DNA from: Erythrobacter sp. KY5
GTDB taxonomy: Bacteria; Pseudomonadota; Alphaproteobacteria; Sphingomonadales; Sphingomonadaceae
Assembly (NCBI RefSeq): GCF_003264115.1
Contig: NZ_CP021912.1
Coordinates: forward strand, 682,001 to 746,000
Direction: 5' to 3'
Length of the DNA: 64,000 nt
Under the pieces are notes generated by a model. It was given only the letters and a program-made list of their open reading frames with translations. It was not told the origin of the DNA and did not search any database. Positions 29,679-37,897 of the stretch are shown in pieces. A program made the translations under genes and the position numbers. Every line of letters begins with the position of its first letter. The stretch's first letter is position 1.

Positions 29679-29939
29679 TCAGCGATGGCCGGGGTCGGCG
29701 CCTTCGGAGATATCGGGCAGGCTCGCCTGGTCCACTCCGTCCGCCGGGCCGCCCTTGAGAACGAAGCGCCGGTCGCAATAGCCGCAATCGACATAGCCGT
29801 GCTCGTCAATCTCGAGATAGATCCGCGGATGGCCGAGCGCAGCCGGGCGATAATTGTCCCCGCCGCGAATGGCGCTTGCGCCGTCACAACTGACGCGGCG
29901 CGTGTCTACCATAATAGTTTCAGGTGGAGGCGTGTTCAT
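29679..29939 (-). CDS. zf-CHCC zinc-finger protein (NDUFS6-like)
   Basis: The 86-residue protein matches the zf-CHCC family, related to the NDUFS6 subunit of complex I. Its zinc ligands are the Cys in RRVSCDG, the His in ALGHPRIYLEID and the pair CGYC in DCGYCDRRFVL. The C-terminus (GGPADGVDQ, PDISEGADPGHR) is flexible. A start nine codons in, at MVDTRRVSC, would still keep the zinc site. It is placed within a DUF4402 cluster, which has no known link to complex I; its presence there may be chance. Confidence 0.8.
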   Translation of the reverse strand: MNTPPPETIMVDTRRVSCDGASAIRGGDNYRPAALGHPRIYLEIDEHGYVDCGYCDRRFVLKGGPADGVDQASLPDISEGADPGHR

Positions 29940-30002
29940 GGGCGCGTGGATTAGTCGGGCTGGAGGCCGATTTCAACTGGGCAAATGCGACCTGCTGGCA
30001 AG

Positions 30003-30578
30003 TCAGTTGTAGTCGATGATGACCGTGAAGAACCCCAGATAGCTTCCCGGTTCCTGATCGGCTGCAACATCCAGCGTGCCCGCGACGCGAAAATCGAAGC
30101 TGGTTCGGAAGAAATATGCGGGCAGGCCGAAGAAGCCGGGGCGGTCGAAATCGGTGCTGAAATCGCGCAATCTCATCGTTTCGCCCGGCAGGCTGATATG
30201 TGTCAGCTCAATCGTGTCGCCCGCCTGCGGCCCGTCATAGCTGGGAAAATCCGCAAGGATCTGGCGGGTGATCAGAAATTCCGCCGCCGCCGGATCGCCG
30301 CCAAGCGACTGGACCGTGCCGGTGGTCGAGACATTCCCGGCAGGATTGATCGTGATCGTTCCACCGTCGGTGCCCGGCAGGATGTCTCCGAAGTTCAGAT
30401 CGCCGAGCTTTTCGATGCGCGTTTCGCCCGGAATACGAACCACAGCGGTCGTGCTTGACGCATCCTGCGCCTGTGCGGCCTGAGGGGCGGCAAGCCCCAA
30501 AAGAGCGAACAGCATGGCGCAGATCAGAAGAAGCCTCGTCTGCGATAAGCGGGCGTTTCGCAAGGATAGCACAGGCAT
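30003..30578 (-). CDS. DUF4402 secreted protein (2 of 3)
   Basis: The 191-residue protein starts at MPVLSLRN; a signal peptide runs to about residue 38 (LLGLAAPQAAQA). The domain follows with LGDLNFGDILPGTDGGTITI, a glycine-rich turn, FDFRVAGTLDVAADQEPG and the closing YLGFFTVIIDYN. It is a clear paralogue of the genes on either side, with the same strand order but low residue identity. The start of the upstream paralogue's stop is 7 bp away, so the two are co-transcribed. Confidence 0.82.
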   Translation of the reverse strand: MPVLSLRNARLSQTRLLLICAMLFALLGLAAPQAAQAQDASSTTAVVRIPGETRIEKLGDLNFGDILPGTDGGTITINPAGNVSTTGTVQSLGGDPAAAEFLITRQILADFPSYDGPQAGDTIELTHISLPGETMRLRDFSTDFDRPGFFGLPAYFFRTSFDFRVAGTLDVAADQEPGSYLGFFTVIIDYN

Positions 30579-30585
30579 TGCAGAC

Positions 30586-31167
30586 CTATTGGTAATCGAG
30601 GCGGATATCGAAGGTGCCGGTATAGATACCGGGCAACTGGCCCGCATTGACGTTCAGCGTGCCGCCGACACGGAAAACGAAAGTGCCGTCCGCAGACCCG
30701 ATCGTATACCGCTCCCAGTTGGGGTTGGAGCGGACCGGAACGAGGTCGGGATCACCGTCGATCGTTATGTTGGTGACGGTCATGTCGGTGCCGGGCCCTG
30801 TCAGCGCGATCGTGTTGCCGATCGGCCTACGTACGCGCACGCGCTGACCCGACTGACCAAGGCCGACAAAGGTGGCGGGCACGCATTCGGCACTGTGAAT
30901 GACGCCGCCGGTCGTGGCGCAGGTTGCGGTTGCGGTCGGGGTAAGAACCACCGTGCCGCCGGTGGTGACCACCATGTCTCCGAAATCGAGATCGCTGAGC
31001 TTCGTGATCGAAAGCGGCGTGATCACCGCCGCGCGCGCATCGTAGCTGTCGCTCGACCGCGCATGAGCCGCGGTCGGCAGCGCCATGGCGGCGGCGAGCA
31101 GCGCACAGGTTGCGGCCACGCGGCGCGCCAATCCGACGCCGGGAATCGAAGCGAATCTCTTCATCAC
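30586..31167 (-). CDS. DUF4402 secreted protein (3 of 3)
   Basis: The 193-residue protein has a signal peptide ending AAHA at about residue 36 and a DUF4402 domain: LSDLDFGDMVVTTGGTVVL, a middle part with two cysteines (ATCATTGGVIHSAEC) that may pair, FVFRVGGTLNVNAGQLPG and the terminal YTGTFDIRLDYQ. It is the first gene of the minus-strand set and the likely start of the operon; the promoter should lie in the 113 bp shared with the divergent ABC ATPase gene. The second Met (MKRF) could also be the start. Confidence 0.84.
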   Translation of the reverse strand: MMKRFASIPGVGLARRVAATCALLAAAMALPTAAHARSSDSYDARAAVITPLSITKLSDLDFGDMVVTTGGTVVLTPTATATCATTGGVIHSAECVPATFVGLGQSGQRVRVRRPIGNTIALTGPGTDMTVTNITIDGDPDLVPVRSNPNWERYTIGSADGTFVFRVGGTLNVNAGQLPGIYTGTFDIRLDYQ

Positions 31168-31280
31168 GCTCCCGGCAATAGGGCGAGAGCGTCATCCGAT
31201 GCTGACCACACCTGGTTAACGCGCCGGTTACACATTGCGCCCTTTGCGCGCGCAAACTTCATGCGTAAGGGCTTTACGCC

Positions 31281-32231
31281 ATGAACCCTCCTGCCATCCG
31301 CATCGACAATCTGGTCAAACGCTACGCCGCGCCGAAGGGCGCAAAAGGTGCAGAGGCGCAAGGCAAGCTGGCGCTCAAGGGCGTGAGCTTCGACGTGCCC
31401 GAAGGCTCGATCTTCGGCCTTCTTGGCCCCAATGGCGCGGGCAAGTCGACGCTGATCAATATTCTGGCCGGTCTCGTTAACAAGACCAGCGGATCTGCCG
31501 AGATCTGGGGCTTCGATATCGACACCCAGCGCCGCAATGCCAGCCGAGCGATCGGGATCGTTCCTCAGGAAATTGTGTTCGACCCGTTCTTCACGCCGTT
31601 CGAGGTGCTTGAGAACCAGGGCGGCTTTTATGGCATTCCGGCCAGTGAGCGCCGCAGCGAGGCTCTGCTGGAGGCCGTGCGCCTGTCGGACAAGCGCAAT
31701 GCTTATGCCCGCACCTTGTCCGGCGGGATGAAGCGGCGGCTGCTGGTGGCAAAGGCGATGGTCCACTCGCCGCCGATCCTCGTGCTCGATGAACCGACCG
31801 CCGGGGTCGATGTCGAACTGCGCCGCCAGCTGTGGGAGCTGGTGACCGAATTGAACCGCGAAGGCGTAACGGTGGTTCTCACCACGCACTATCTCGAAGA
31901 AGCCGAAGAGCTTTGCGACGAAATCGCGATCATCAATCACGGCGAACTTATCGCGAAGAAACCGACCCGCGAACTGATCGACATGGCGCGCGAGAAGATC
32001 GTCGCGGTGACACTCGCCTCCGACCTCGCCGCCGCGCCTTCGCACGAGGCGTTTCACAAGGTCGAGCTGACCGGGGTTCGCGGGGTCGAGGTCACTTATG
32101 ATAAGGACCGCCTGAGCGCGGGTCAGGTTCTTGCCATCCTGCAGGAACAGGGCCTCACCATCGAAGACGTGACTACGCGCGAGGCCGACCTTGAAGACGT
32201 ATTCGTCCAGCTGACGGGAACGGGCGCCTGA
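31281..32231 (+). CDS. ABC transporter ATP-binding protein (ABC-2/DrrA type)
   Basis: The 316-residue ATPase has Walker A (LLGPNGAGKSTLINIL), Q-loop (GIVPQEIVFDPFFTPFEVL), signature (LSGGMKRRLLVAKAM), Walker B (ILVLDEPTAGVD) and switch His (TTHYLEEAE), with a C-terminal extension of about 80 residues as in DrrA/NatA-like exporters of the ABC-2 class. No permease gene follows; the next thing is a heptamer repeat and then a gene on the other strand. It must either pair with a permease encoded elsewhere or the partner has been lost. It is divergent from the DUF4402 set. Confidence 0.87.
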   Translation: MNPPAIRIDNLVKRYAAPKGAKGAEAQGKLALKGVSFDVPEGSIFGLLGPNGAGKSTLINILAGLVNKTSGSAEIWGFDIDTQRRNASRAIGIVPQEIVFDPFFTPFEVLENQGGFYGIPASERRSEALLEAVRLSDKRNAYARTLSGGMKRRLLVAKAMVHSPPILVLDEPTAGVDVELRRQLWELVTELNREGVTVVLTTHYLEEAEELCDEIAIINHGELIAKKPTRELIDMAREKIVAVTLASDLAAAPSHEAFHKVELTGVRGVEVTYDKDRLSAGQVLAILQEQGLTIEDVTTREADLEDVFVQLTGTGA

Positions 32232-32232
32232 A

Positions 32233-32281
32233 CCGTGCCCCTTGCCCCGTGACCCGTGCCCCGTGCCCCGTGACCCGTGAC
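32233..32281. repeat. Seven tandem copies of a 7-bp unit (CCGTGMC)
   Basis: Directly after the stop of the ABC ATPase gene are seven consecutive heptamers: CCGTGCC, CCTTGCC, CCGTGAC, CCGTGCC, CCGTGCC, CCGTGAC, CCGTGAC. The change of one unit shifts any frame crossing it. Here the ATPase stop precedes it, so no protein is switched. It is a possible variable-number repeat. A short open stretch follows in the same frame as the ATPase (GTG at 32277 to TAG at 32393) but with no ribosome site. Confidence 0.85.
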
Positions 32282-32415
32282 CGACGTTGCCCTGCAGGTC
32301 CCGGGTAGCGGTGGTCCCATTGCAGGGGCCGCCAATTACGACGGACAGGTCAGCGTGGCCGATGATCTCGATTGTTTCGCGCTCGGCGAATAGGCCCTAG
32401 CCGGTTGCCGATTTA

Positions 32416-32583
32416 TCAGGCCGTCTCAACCGAGGCTTCGCGCCACTTGCGGTGAGATTTGCGCTCTATCGGTTTGCCGCAATGGCGGCATGCACCGACA
32501 TAGCATTTGCCATTCCATTCGACATCGCGGCGCAGGGGTTCATGGCTACCGCGCAGGCAATTGATCGAGGCTATAACGGACAT
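32416..32583 (-). CDS. Small zinc-ribbon-like protein
   Basis: The 55-residue protein contains four cysteines arranged as one Cys near residue 9 and a C-X4-C-X2-C cluster (CYVGACRHCGKPIERKSHRKW), with an aromatic and basic end. The last two Cys plus a partner could hold zinc. The product begins MSVIASINCLRG. A much longer frame runs upstream but overlaps nadB on the other strand and is not coding. Proteins of this shape occur in sphingomonads and are uncharacterised. There is no strong ribosome site. Confidence 0.6.
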   Translation of the reverse strand: MSVIASINCLRGSHEPLRRDVEWNGKCYVGACRHCGKPIERKSHRKWREASVETA

Positions 32584-32851
32584 GGAGCTTGCGACTTCAC
32601 GTAAGGGGTTGGGTGCTCTCTTGCTTACCGGCTCTATCTGCACGCGATCATGCTCTGGGGTGTAGCATGGGCATCGTGCTGGCTCGCCGTTAAAACATCT
32701 TACCACCGCTGAAATGACACTCCCATGTCGCCTGCCTCGCTTGATCGCAGGCGGCAGGCGGTTCACGCGATTTGAGTCACGACTCACCGTGCGATCGGAC
32801 ATGAACGGCTCACCCTTGCCAGTCGAAGCGACACGAGCCATGGCAGGAGGA

Positions 32852-34465
32852 ATGGAAAAACAAGCACCATCCGAAGCTTTTGCGAACGGCGAGTTCGATG
32901 TCATCGTTATAGGCTCCGGGGCTGCCGGACTAACCGCTGCGCTCGAACTTGCGACCCGGCTTAAAGTGCTTGTGCTGGCAAAAGGCTCGCTGACCGGCGG
33001 TTCTACCGCATGGGCGCAAGGGGGGATCGCCGCGGTTCTCGATGCGGGCGACACGTTTGAGAACCACGTGCGCGACACGATGGTGGCGGGTGCGGGGCTC
33101 AACGATATCGAAGCGGTCGAATTCGTGATCGAACGCGCGCCTGAAAGCATCGAACGGCTGGTCGAGCTGGGCGTGCCTTTCAACAAGGATACCGATTCCC
33201 TACACCTCACCCGCGAAGGCGGGCACTCGCATCGCCGGATCGTGCATGTCGACGATGCGACCGGGTGGGCGGTGCAGGAAGCCTTGCTGAAAGCGGCAGA
33301 TGCCAGCCCCAACATCACCATGCTGGGCGGGCGCACCTGCATCGACTTCATCACCGACCGCCACCGTGAACATTATTCGGGCGCGGGCCATGTCTGGGGC
33401 GTCTATGCCTTGAACGAGGAGACCGGCGCGGTCGAACGCCACGTTGCGCGCGCGACCATCCTTGCTGCGGGAGGCGCAGGCCGCGTCTACCAGTTCTCGA
33501 CCGCCCCGCGCGGCGCGACCGGAGACGGGATCGCGATGGCATGGCGGGCAGGCGCGCGCGTTTCCAACATGGAGATGATGCAGTTCCACCCCACCTGCCT
33601 CTACAATCTGGAGGTCAAGAACTTCCTCATCACCGAGGCCGTTCGCGGCGAGGGCGGGCGGCTCTTTCATCCTGAGACCGGCTACCGTTTCATGACCGAT
33701 TACGATGCCGAGCGAATGGAGCTTGCCCCGCGCGATATCGTGGCGCGCGCAATCGACGACCAGATCAAGCGCTTCGGCCTCGATTACGTCCACCTCGACA
33801 TCAGCCACCAGCCAGCCGACTTCGTGAAGGGGCATTTCCCGACGATCTACGAAAAGCTGATGGGCCTTGGCATCGACATGACGAAGGCGCCGATCCCTGT
33901 CGTGCCCGCACAGCATTACACCTGCGGCGGCGTGGTGGTGGACTTGTATGCCCGAACCGATCTGCCGGGGCTTTGGGCGGCGGGCGAATGCACCGAAAGC
34001 GGCCTTCACGGCGCGAACCGGCTTGCGTCCAACTCGCTGCTCGAATGCTTCGTTTTCGGAGAGGCTGCGGCATCCGACATCCTCACCATGTGGGAGGAGC
34101 TGCCGGAACCGCCCGCGATCCTGCCGTGGGACGAAAGCCGCGTTTCGGATTCAGACGAGCAGGTCGTCATCAAGCAGAACTGGACCGAGATTCGCCGCTT
34201 CATGTGGAACTATGTCGGCATCGTTCGCACCACAAAACGGCTCGAACGCGCGCAGCACCGGATCGAGATGCTCAAGCGCGAGGTCGAGGAATATTACGGC
34301 AGCTTCGTCGTCACCACCGACCTCATCGAACTGCGCAACCTGTTGCAGGCAGCAGAGCTGATCGTGCGCTCAGCATTGGCGCGCAAGGAGAGCCGCGGGC
34401 TGCACTTCACGATGGACTACCCCGAGACGAGCGACGTGGTGAAGGACACGGTGTTGGTGCCGTGA
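32852..34465 (+). CDS. nadB: L-aspartate oxidase
   Basis: The enzyme (537 residues from this ATG) oxidises L-aspartate to iminoaspartate in NAD synthesis. It has the FAD-binding IVIGSGAAGLTAALEL, STAWAQGGIAAV, a substrate-binding MMQFHPTCLYN and TEAVRGEGG, and HGANRLASNSLLEC; the C-terminal helical domain begins near EIRRFMWNYVGIVRT. These match NadB and the related succinate dehydrogenase flavoprotein family, with the NadB-like C-terminus. The start is uncertain: ATG at 32801, 32840 or 32852 all keep the FAD motif; 32852 is the nearest. nadA and nadC are not nearby. Confidence 0.92.
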   Translation: MEKQAPSEAFANGEFDVIVIGSGAAGLTAALELATRLKVLVLAKGSLTGGSTAWAQGGIAAVLDAGDTFENHVRDTMVAGAGLNDIEAVEFVIERAPESIERLVELGVPFNKDTDSLHLTREGGHSHRRIVHVDDATGWAVQEALLKAADASPNITMLGGRTCIDFITDRHREHYSGAGHVWGVYALNEETGAVERHVARATILAAGGAGRVYQFSTAPRGATGDGIAMAWRAGARVSNMEMMQFHPTCLYNLEVKNFLITEAVRGEGGRLFHPETGYRFMTDYDAERMELAPRDIVARAIDDQIKRFGLDYVHLDISHQPADFVKGHFPTIYEKLMGLGIDMTKAPIPVVPAQHYTCGGVVVDLYARTDLPGLWAAGECTESGLHGANRLASNSLLECFVFGEAAASDILTMWEELPEPPAILPWDESRVSDSDEQVVIKQNWTEIRRFMWNYVGIVRTTKRLERAQHRIEMLKREVEEYYGSFVVTTDLIELRNLLQAAELIVRSALARKESRGLHFTMDYPETSDVVKDTVLVP

Positions 34466-34473
34466 GCCCCCCT

Positions 34474-34554
34474 GTCATCCTCGCGAAAGCGGGGACCCAG
34501 GGGCTGATCAGAACCACGTGATCCTAGGTTCCCGCTTTCGCGGGAATGACAAAG
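34474..34554. repeat. Palindromic repeat pair (GTCATyCyCGCGAAAGCGGG type)
   Basis: Two copies of a short palindromic repeat face each other. The left copy (about 34474-34501) contains CTCGCGAAAGCGGGGACCC; the right copy (about 34523-34554) is the reverse complement of a near-identical unit, ending CGCTTTCGCGGGAATGAC. The unit belongs to the widespread GTCATTCCCGCGAAAGCGGG intergenic repeats. It lies just upstream of a GIY-YIG gene and could also act as a transcription terminator for nadB. Confidence 0.8.
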
Positions 34555-34564
34555 TGGGGTTATT

Positions 34565-34879
34565 ATGCAGCCGAACTCCCTCCCGACGGTTTACCTCCTC
34601 GCTTCCAAACGCAACGGCACCCTCTACTGCGGCGTAACCTCCGATCTCGCGGTCCGGATCGCGCAGCACAGGGATGGGACATTCAGCGGATTCACCAAGG
34701 AATACGGCGTCAACCGTCTCGTCTGGTTCGAGCATCATGGCGACATGGGAGCCGCTATCATTCGAGAGAAGCGCATTAAGAAATGGCGCAGGGCATGGAA
34801 GCTGGAGCTTATCGAAGCCGAAAATCCGCAATGGAAGGATATGGCCGAGAAATTGGGTTTCGATCCTTTGCCATCCTAG
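34565..34879 (+). CDS. GIY-YIG nuclease family protein (UPF0213-like)
   Basis: The 104-residue protein has the single GIY-YIG domain: VYLLASKRNGTLYCGVTSDL covers the two motifs (Y-L-L... and Y-C-G), with the conserved Arg in DLAVRIAQHRDG, then GFTKEYGVNRLVWFEHHGD, the catalytic-metal Glu region REKRIKKWRRAWKLELIE, and NPQWKDM. Members of this small family are single-domain nuclease-like proteins of unknown role and are often multicopy. It lies between palindromic repeats of the same family on both sides (34474-34554 and 34872-34905). Confidence 0.88.
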   Translation: MQPNSLPTVYLLASKRNGTLYCGVTSDLAVRIAQHRDGTFSGFTKEYGVNRLVWFEHHGDMGAAIIREKRIKKWRRAWKLELIEAENPQWKDMAEKLGFDPLPS

Positions 34880-34905
34880 CGTCCCGCGAACGCGGGGACC
34901 CAGCG
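34872..34905. repeat. Third copy of the palindromic repeat, after the GIY-YIG gene
   Basis: The sequence CCCGCGAACGCGGGGACCCA, within 34884-34905, repeats the core of the left unit at 34474-34501 in the same orientation, preceded by a CATCCTAGCG that matches its CATCCTCGCG with a short insertion. It overlaps the last codons and the stop of the GIY-YIG gene. Thus this gene is bracketed by repeats of one family. Confidence 0.7.
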
Positions 34906-34947
34906 CGTTCAAGCGGTATGCAGCTTTGAAGGGATATCGAAGCCGCC

Positions 34948-35877
34948 ATGCGTACCATCCCCCTCCTGTTCGCCCTGACCGCGCTTGGTGCTGCTCCCGT
35001 GGCGGCCCAAGACCCTGCCCCGACCTCGCAAAGCCAGATCGTCGTCACCGCTCAGCGCTCCGGCGCGCCGATGTGGTTTATCGAGACGCCGACCGGGACC
35101 GTTATCCTTGTCGGCGAGATTCGCGCTGTGCCCAAGTCGACGCCGTGGTTTCCCGACCGGCTCGAGGAAGCAACCGAGGAAGCTGACCGCGTCATCATCC
35201 GCGCGCGGCCCAAGTTTTCGCCCGGCGATGTGCTGCGGCTGATCTTTCGCGGGGGGAGCTTTACCAAGCTGCCCGATGGCTCGGTCGCTGCCGATTACCT
35301 TGACGCAGCTCAGCGCGCCCGGCTCGCCGCGCTCGAAGCGGAGTACGACAAGGACTATGATCGCGGCTCCTTCCTGATGACGAGCTTTGACCTCCTCGCG
35401 CGGCGGCTCGACTTCGATGACGAGACGACCGACGATGCGACCGAGGTGGTGAAGGATGCCGCCGATGATGCCGATATTCCGATCATCCGGCCAGAGCGCT
35501 TTCGCGGCGAAGACCTGCTCGATAACCTCGCCGAAGCCGATCCGCGCAGCCACATTCCCTGCCTCGAAGCCGCGATGAGCGCGACCGAAGCGGGGCCGGA
35601 CATCATCGAGAAACGCGGCGCGGACTGGCGCCGGTATGATGTGCCGGCGGTGATGGAAAACCCGCTCGAAATCGCGCTTGGCCAGTGCTGGCCATGGGCG
35701 GATGATGAGCTGGGCGAAGAGATACGCGGGCAGTGGGTCAGCATGATCGCCGATGCCTCCGAGCAGTCCGGCGTCACCGTCGCGGTGGTCCCGTTGCGGG
35801 TGCTGGCCGAAACGGACGGCGTGCTCGACCAGTTGGAGGCGCAAGGCTTCCCCATTGGCGGTCCGAACTGGCGCTAG
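34948..35877 (+). CDS. TraB/GumN family protein, secreted
   Basis: The 309-residue protein has a signal peptide (residues 1-20, ending VAA) and a TraB/GumN domain. Typical for the family are an early WFIETPTGTVILVGEIRAVP segment (the family usually has a GxxH motif here; in this protein it reads GEIRAV, so the His is missing) and a late alternating CWPWADDELGEEI. TraB/GumN proteins are related to the pheromone-shutdown protein TraB and to erythromycin-esterase-like metalloproteases. The missing His suggests it may not be an active hydrolase. It stands alone. Confidence 0.78.
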   Translation: MRTIPLLFALTALGAAPVAAQDPAPTSQSQIVVTAQRSGAPMWFIETPTGTVILVGEIRAVPKSTPWFPDRLEEATEEADRVIIRARPKFSPGDVLRLIFRGGSFTKLPDGSVAADYLDAAQRARLAALEAEYDKDYDRGSFLMTSFDLLARRLDFDDETTDDATEVVKDAADDADIPIIRPERFRGEDLLDNLAEADPRSHIPCLEAAMSATEAGPDIIEKRGADWRRYDVPAVMENPLEIALGQCWPWADDELGEEIRGQWVSMIADASEQSGVTVAVVPLRVLAETDGVLDQLEAQGFPIGGPNWR

Positions 35878-36197
35878 GGCGCGTTCGAATTCAGCGAATT
35901 ACCGACCGATCAGGCGACTACACTTGTCGACGCCACTATGTCGTTCGTCGCGTTTTATGTCCGCCAAACGATAGATTTGCCCGTTGGCAGAGCCGTGATT
36001 GATAGAATCGTGCTCAAAGTGCACTTTTCACATGGCTGCTGAGGGAGACCCCGATCTACCCCGTTTCTCTCCCAAAGCACCTGATCGACCCTAATGCTGA
36101 AAGCTAAAGCGGGCGTGGGCTGATGCCCTGCTGCTCCAGGCGTTTTCCGGCCGATCATCCGACAAGACCCAACCCGTTTGGAAAAGAGGATGATCCA
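35878..36197. other. Intergenic region, nothing identified
   Basis: The 320 bp between the TraB/GumN gene and the TonB-C-like gene hold no gene I can support. Short AT-richer parts around 35955-36010 may include the promoter of the downstream gene. No repeat, terminator hairpin or RNA is evident. Confidence 0.5.
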
Positions 36198-36692
36198 ATG
36201 AAGACCCCCGTTAAGTTTGCAATCGCTCCTGCCGCCGTTCTGGCTGCTGCTCTCGCTTTCGCCGCGCCTGCCGCTGCCGAGCATTCCGACGCAATCGTCG
36301 TCACCTCGCCCGAAAAGTATGCCGAGTGGCGCGAAAACGCCAACGCGACGCTCAACCGGGCGCTTCAGCGTGAGCCTGCCCGCCGCAATCTGCGTCCGGC
36401 CTCGGGCATCGTCCAGCTGACCTTTGAAATGGGCGACGATGGCAAGCCTGCCAATGTCGAGCTGGTCACCAATACCGGCGACCGCGCGTCTGCCCGCACG
36501 GCTCAGCATGCGCTGCGCTGGCTTGGTGATATGAGCGACGTGCCCGTTGCCGATGCCGAGAACGCGCAGTTCCTCGCCAACATCATCTTTGCCGAAAGCC
36601 CGCGCGAATATCGCGAGCTCAATGCGCAGCTCCAGCGCACCGAAAGCGCCCGCCTTGCAGCAGGTGACGACTTTATCACGCTTGGCGGCTAG
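36198..36692 (+). CDS. Secreted TonB C-terminal-like protein
   Basis: The 164-residue protein has a signal peptide (residues 1-27, ending PAAAEH) and a domain with RPASGIVQLTFEMGDDGKPA, then NVELVTNTGDRASARTAQHALR, which resembles the TonB C-terminal fold (a beta strand, a variable loop and a helix leading to a last strand). There is no transmembrane helix or Pro-rich spacer, so it is not an energy transducer itself. The ATG follows AGAGGATGATCCA. The role is unknown. Confidence 0.65.
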   Translation: MKTPVKFAIAPAAVLAAALAFAAPAAAEHSDAIVVTSPEKYAEWRENANATLNRALQREPARRNLRPASGIVQLTFEMGDDGKPANVELVTNTGDRASARTAQHALRWLGDMSDVPVADAENAQFLANIIFAESPREYRELNAQLQRTESARLAAGDDFITLGG

Positions 36693-36886
36693 CAGCCCCT
36701 GGCCTGCCAAGTCGCTGTCCCGTCCGGTCTTTCTCGTGCGTATTGCATCCGCGCGAAAAGGCCGGGCGGGGCCTTTGCTTTGTGCCGCATAGCTGCGCCT
36801 CGACGCTTGATCTGACCGGGCAAAGGCGCTTTGTTCATTATCGTATTGAACAAGGCCCCACACGAAGGGCGCAGCAGGAGCAGATT

Positions 36887-37795
36887 ATGCCGCACATCAC
36901 GGCCAACGGAATTGAGCTGTGTTACGAAACCCACGGCAATCCAAGGGACGAAACGATCCTGCTTGTCATGGGGCTAGGCGCGCAATTGGCGCACTGGCCG
37001 ATCGAATTTGTCGAGGCGCTCGCTTCGAAGGGCTATCACGTCGTGCGCTACGACAATCGCGACATCGGCTTGTCGCAAAAGATGGGCGATGCAAAGCCGC
37101 CCAAGCTGGTCTGGCAATTGCTGCGCAAGCGGATCGGCTTTCCGATGGCGGTGCCTTACACCCTGCGCGACATGGCCGATGACGGGATCGCGCTGCTCGA
37201 AGCGCTCGAGATCGAACGCGCGCATGTGGTCGGCGCGTCGATGGGCGGGATGATCGCGCAGCTGATGGCGATCCACCATGCCGAACGCCTGCTCTCGCTC
37301 ACCTCGGTCATGTCGACCACCGGCAATCCGCGCCTGCCCCAGGCGGAAAAGCGCGCGATCGAAGCGCTCACCGCGCCGCTGCCCTCGATGGAGGAGGAGG
37401 CCGTGATCGAGCACGGCATCAACATCGCGCGCAACATCACCGGCCCCGGCTTTCCCGCCGATCCCGAAGCGCGGCGCAAGCGGGTGCAGGCGCTGGTTCA
37501 GCGCAGCGTCTATCCGCCCGGCCTGCCGCGTCAGCTCGCCGCGATCATCGACGATGGCGACCGGCGCTCAAGGCTGGCTCAGGTGACGACGCCCACGCTG
37601 GTGCTTCATGGCGAGGACGATCCGCTGGTGAAGCTCGAAGCAGGCAAGGATACAGCGAAGCACATTCCCGGCGCAAAGCTCGTCACCATTCCGGGCTGGG
37701 GGCACGATCTGCCGCTCGATCTGGTGGACCGCATGGTTGATGAGATCACCGGGCACACCCGCTCGGTCAGCACAGCGCAAAGCGTGAGCGCCTGA
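36887..37795 (+). CDS. Alpha/beta hydrolase
   Basis: The 302-residue protein is a classical alpha/beta-hydrolase. The nucleophile elbow is GASMGGMIAQ, the oxyanion-hole region is VMGLGAQLAHW, the acid is in HGEDDPLVKLEAG and the catalytic His in IPGWGHDLPLDL. It is close to the esterases annotated as aclacinomycin methylesterase or as pimeloyl-type hydrolases. The ATG (MPHITANG) is preceded by CAGGAGCAG. It is followed 100 bp later by an IS5-family insertion. Confidence 0.85.
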   Translation: MPHITANGIELCYETHGNPRDETILLVMGLGAQLAHWPIEFVEALASKGYHVVRYDNRDIGLSQKMGDAKPPKLVWQLLRKRIGFPMAVPYTLRDMADDGIALLEALEIERAHVVGASMGGMIAQLMAIHHAERLLSLTSVMSTTGNPRLPQAEKRAIEALTAPLPSMEEEAVIEHGINIARNITGPGFPADPEARRKRVQALVQRSVYPPGLPRQLAAIIDDGDRRSRLAQVTTPTLVLHGEDDPLVKLEAGKDTAKHIPGAKLVTIPGWGHDLPLDLVDRMVDEITGHTRSVSTAQSVSA

Positions 37796-37897
37796 CCGCG
37801 CCGCCCCAGCCGCGCGCCCGGTCCATCAGCGCAGCGCCCTGGTTAATCGTGCACTGGATCGCTTCGATCACCAGCGCCACCCCAAGGGAGCGCTTTA

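Noticed and set aside
32277..32393. GTG-started 38-codon frame after the ABC ATPase
   Set aside because: It starts inside the heptamer repeat, has no ribosome site and no known relative; it may be a relic but this is not demonstrable.
37796..37897. C-terminal remnant of a gene on the minus strand cut by the IS element
   Set aside because: A short stretch (SLGVALVIEAIQCTINQ) looks protein-like, but joining the IS flanks back gives stop codons in the relevant frame, so a disrupted gene cannot be shown.
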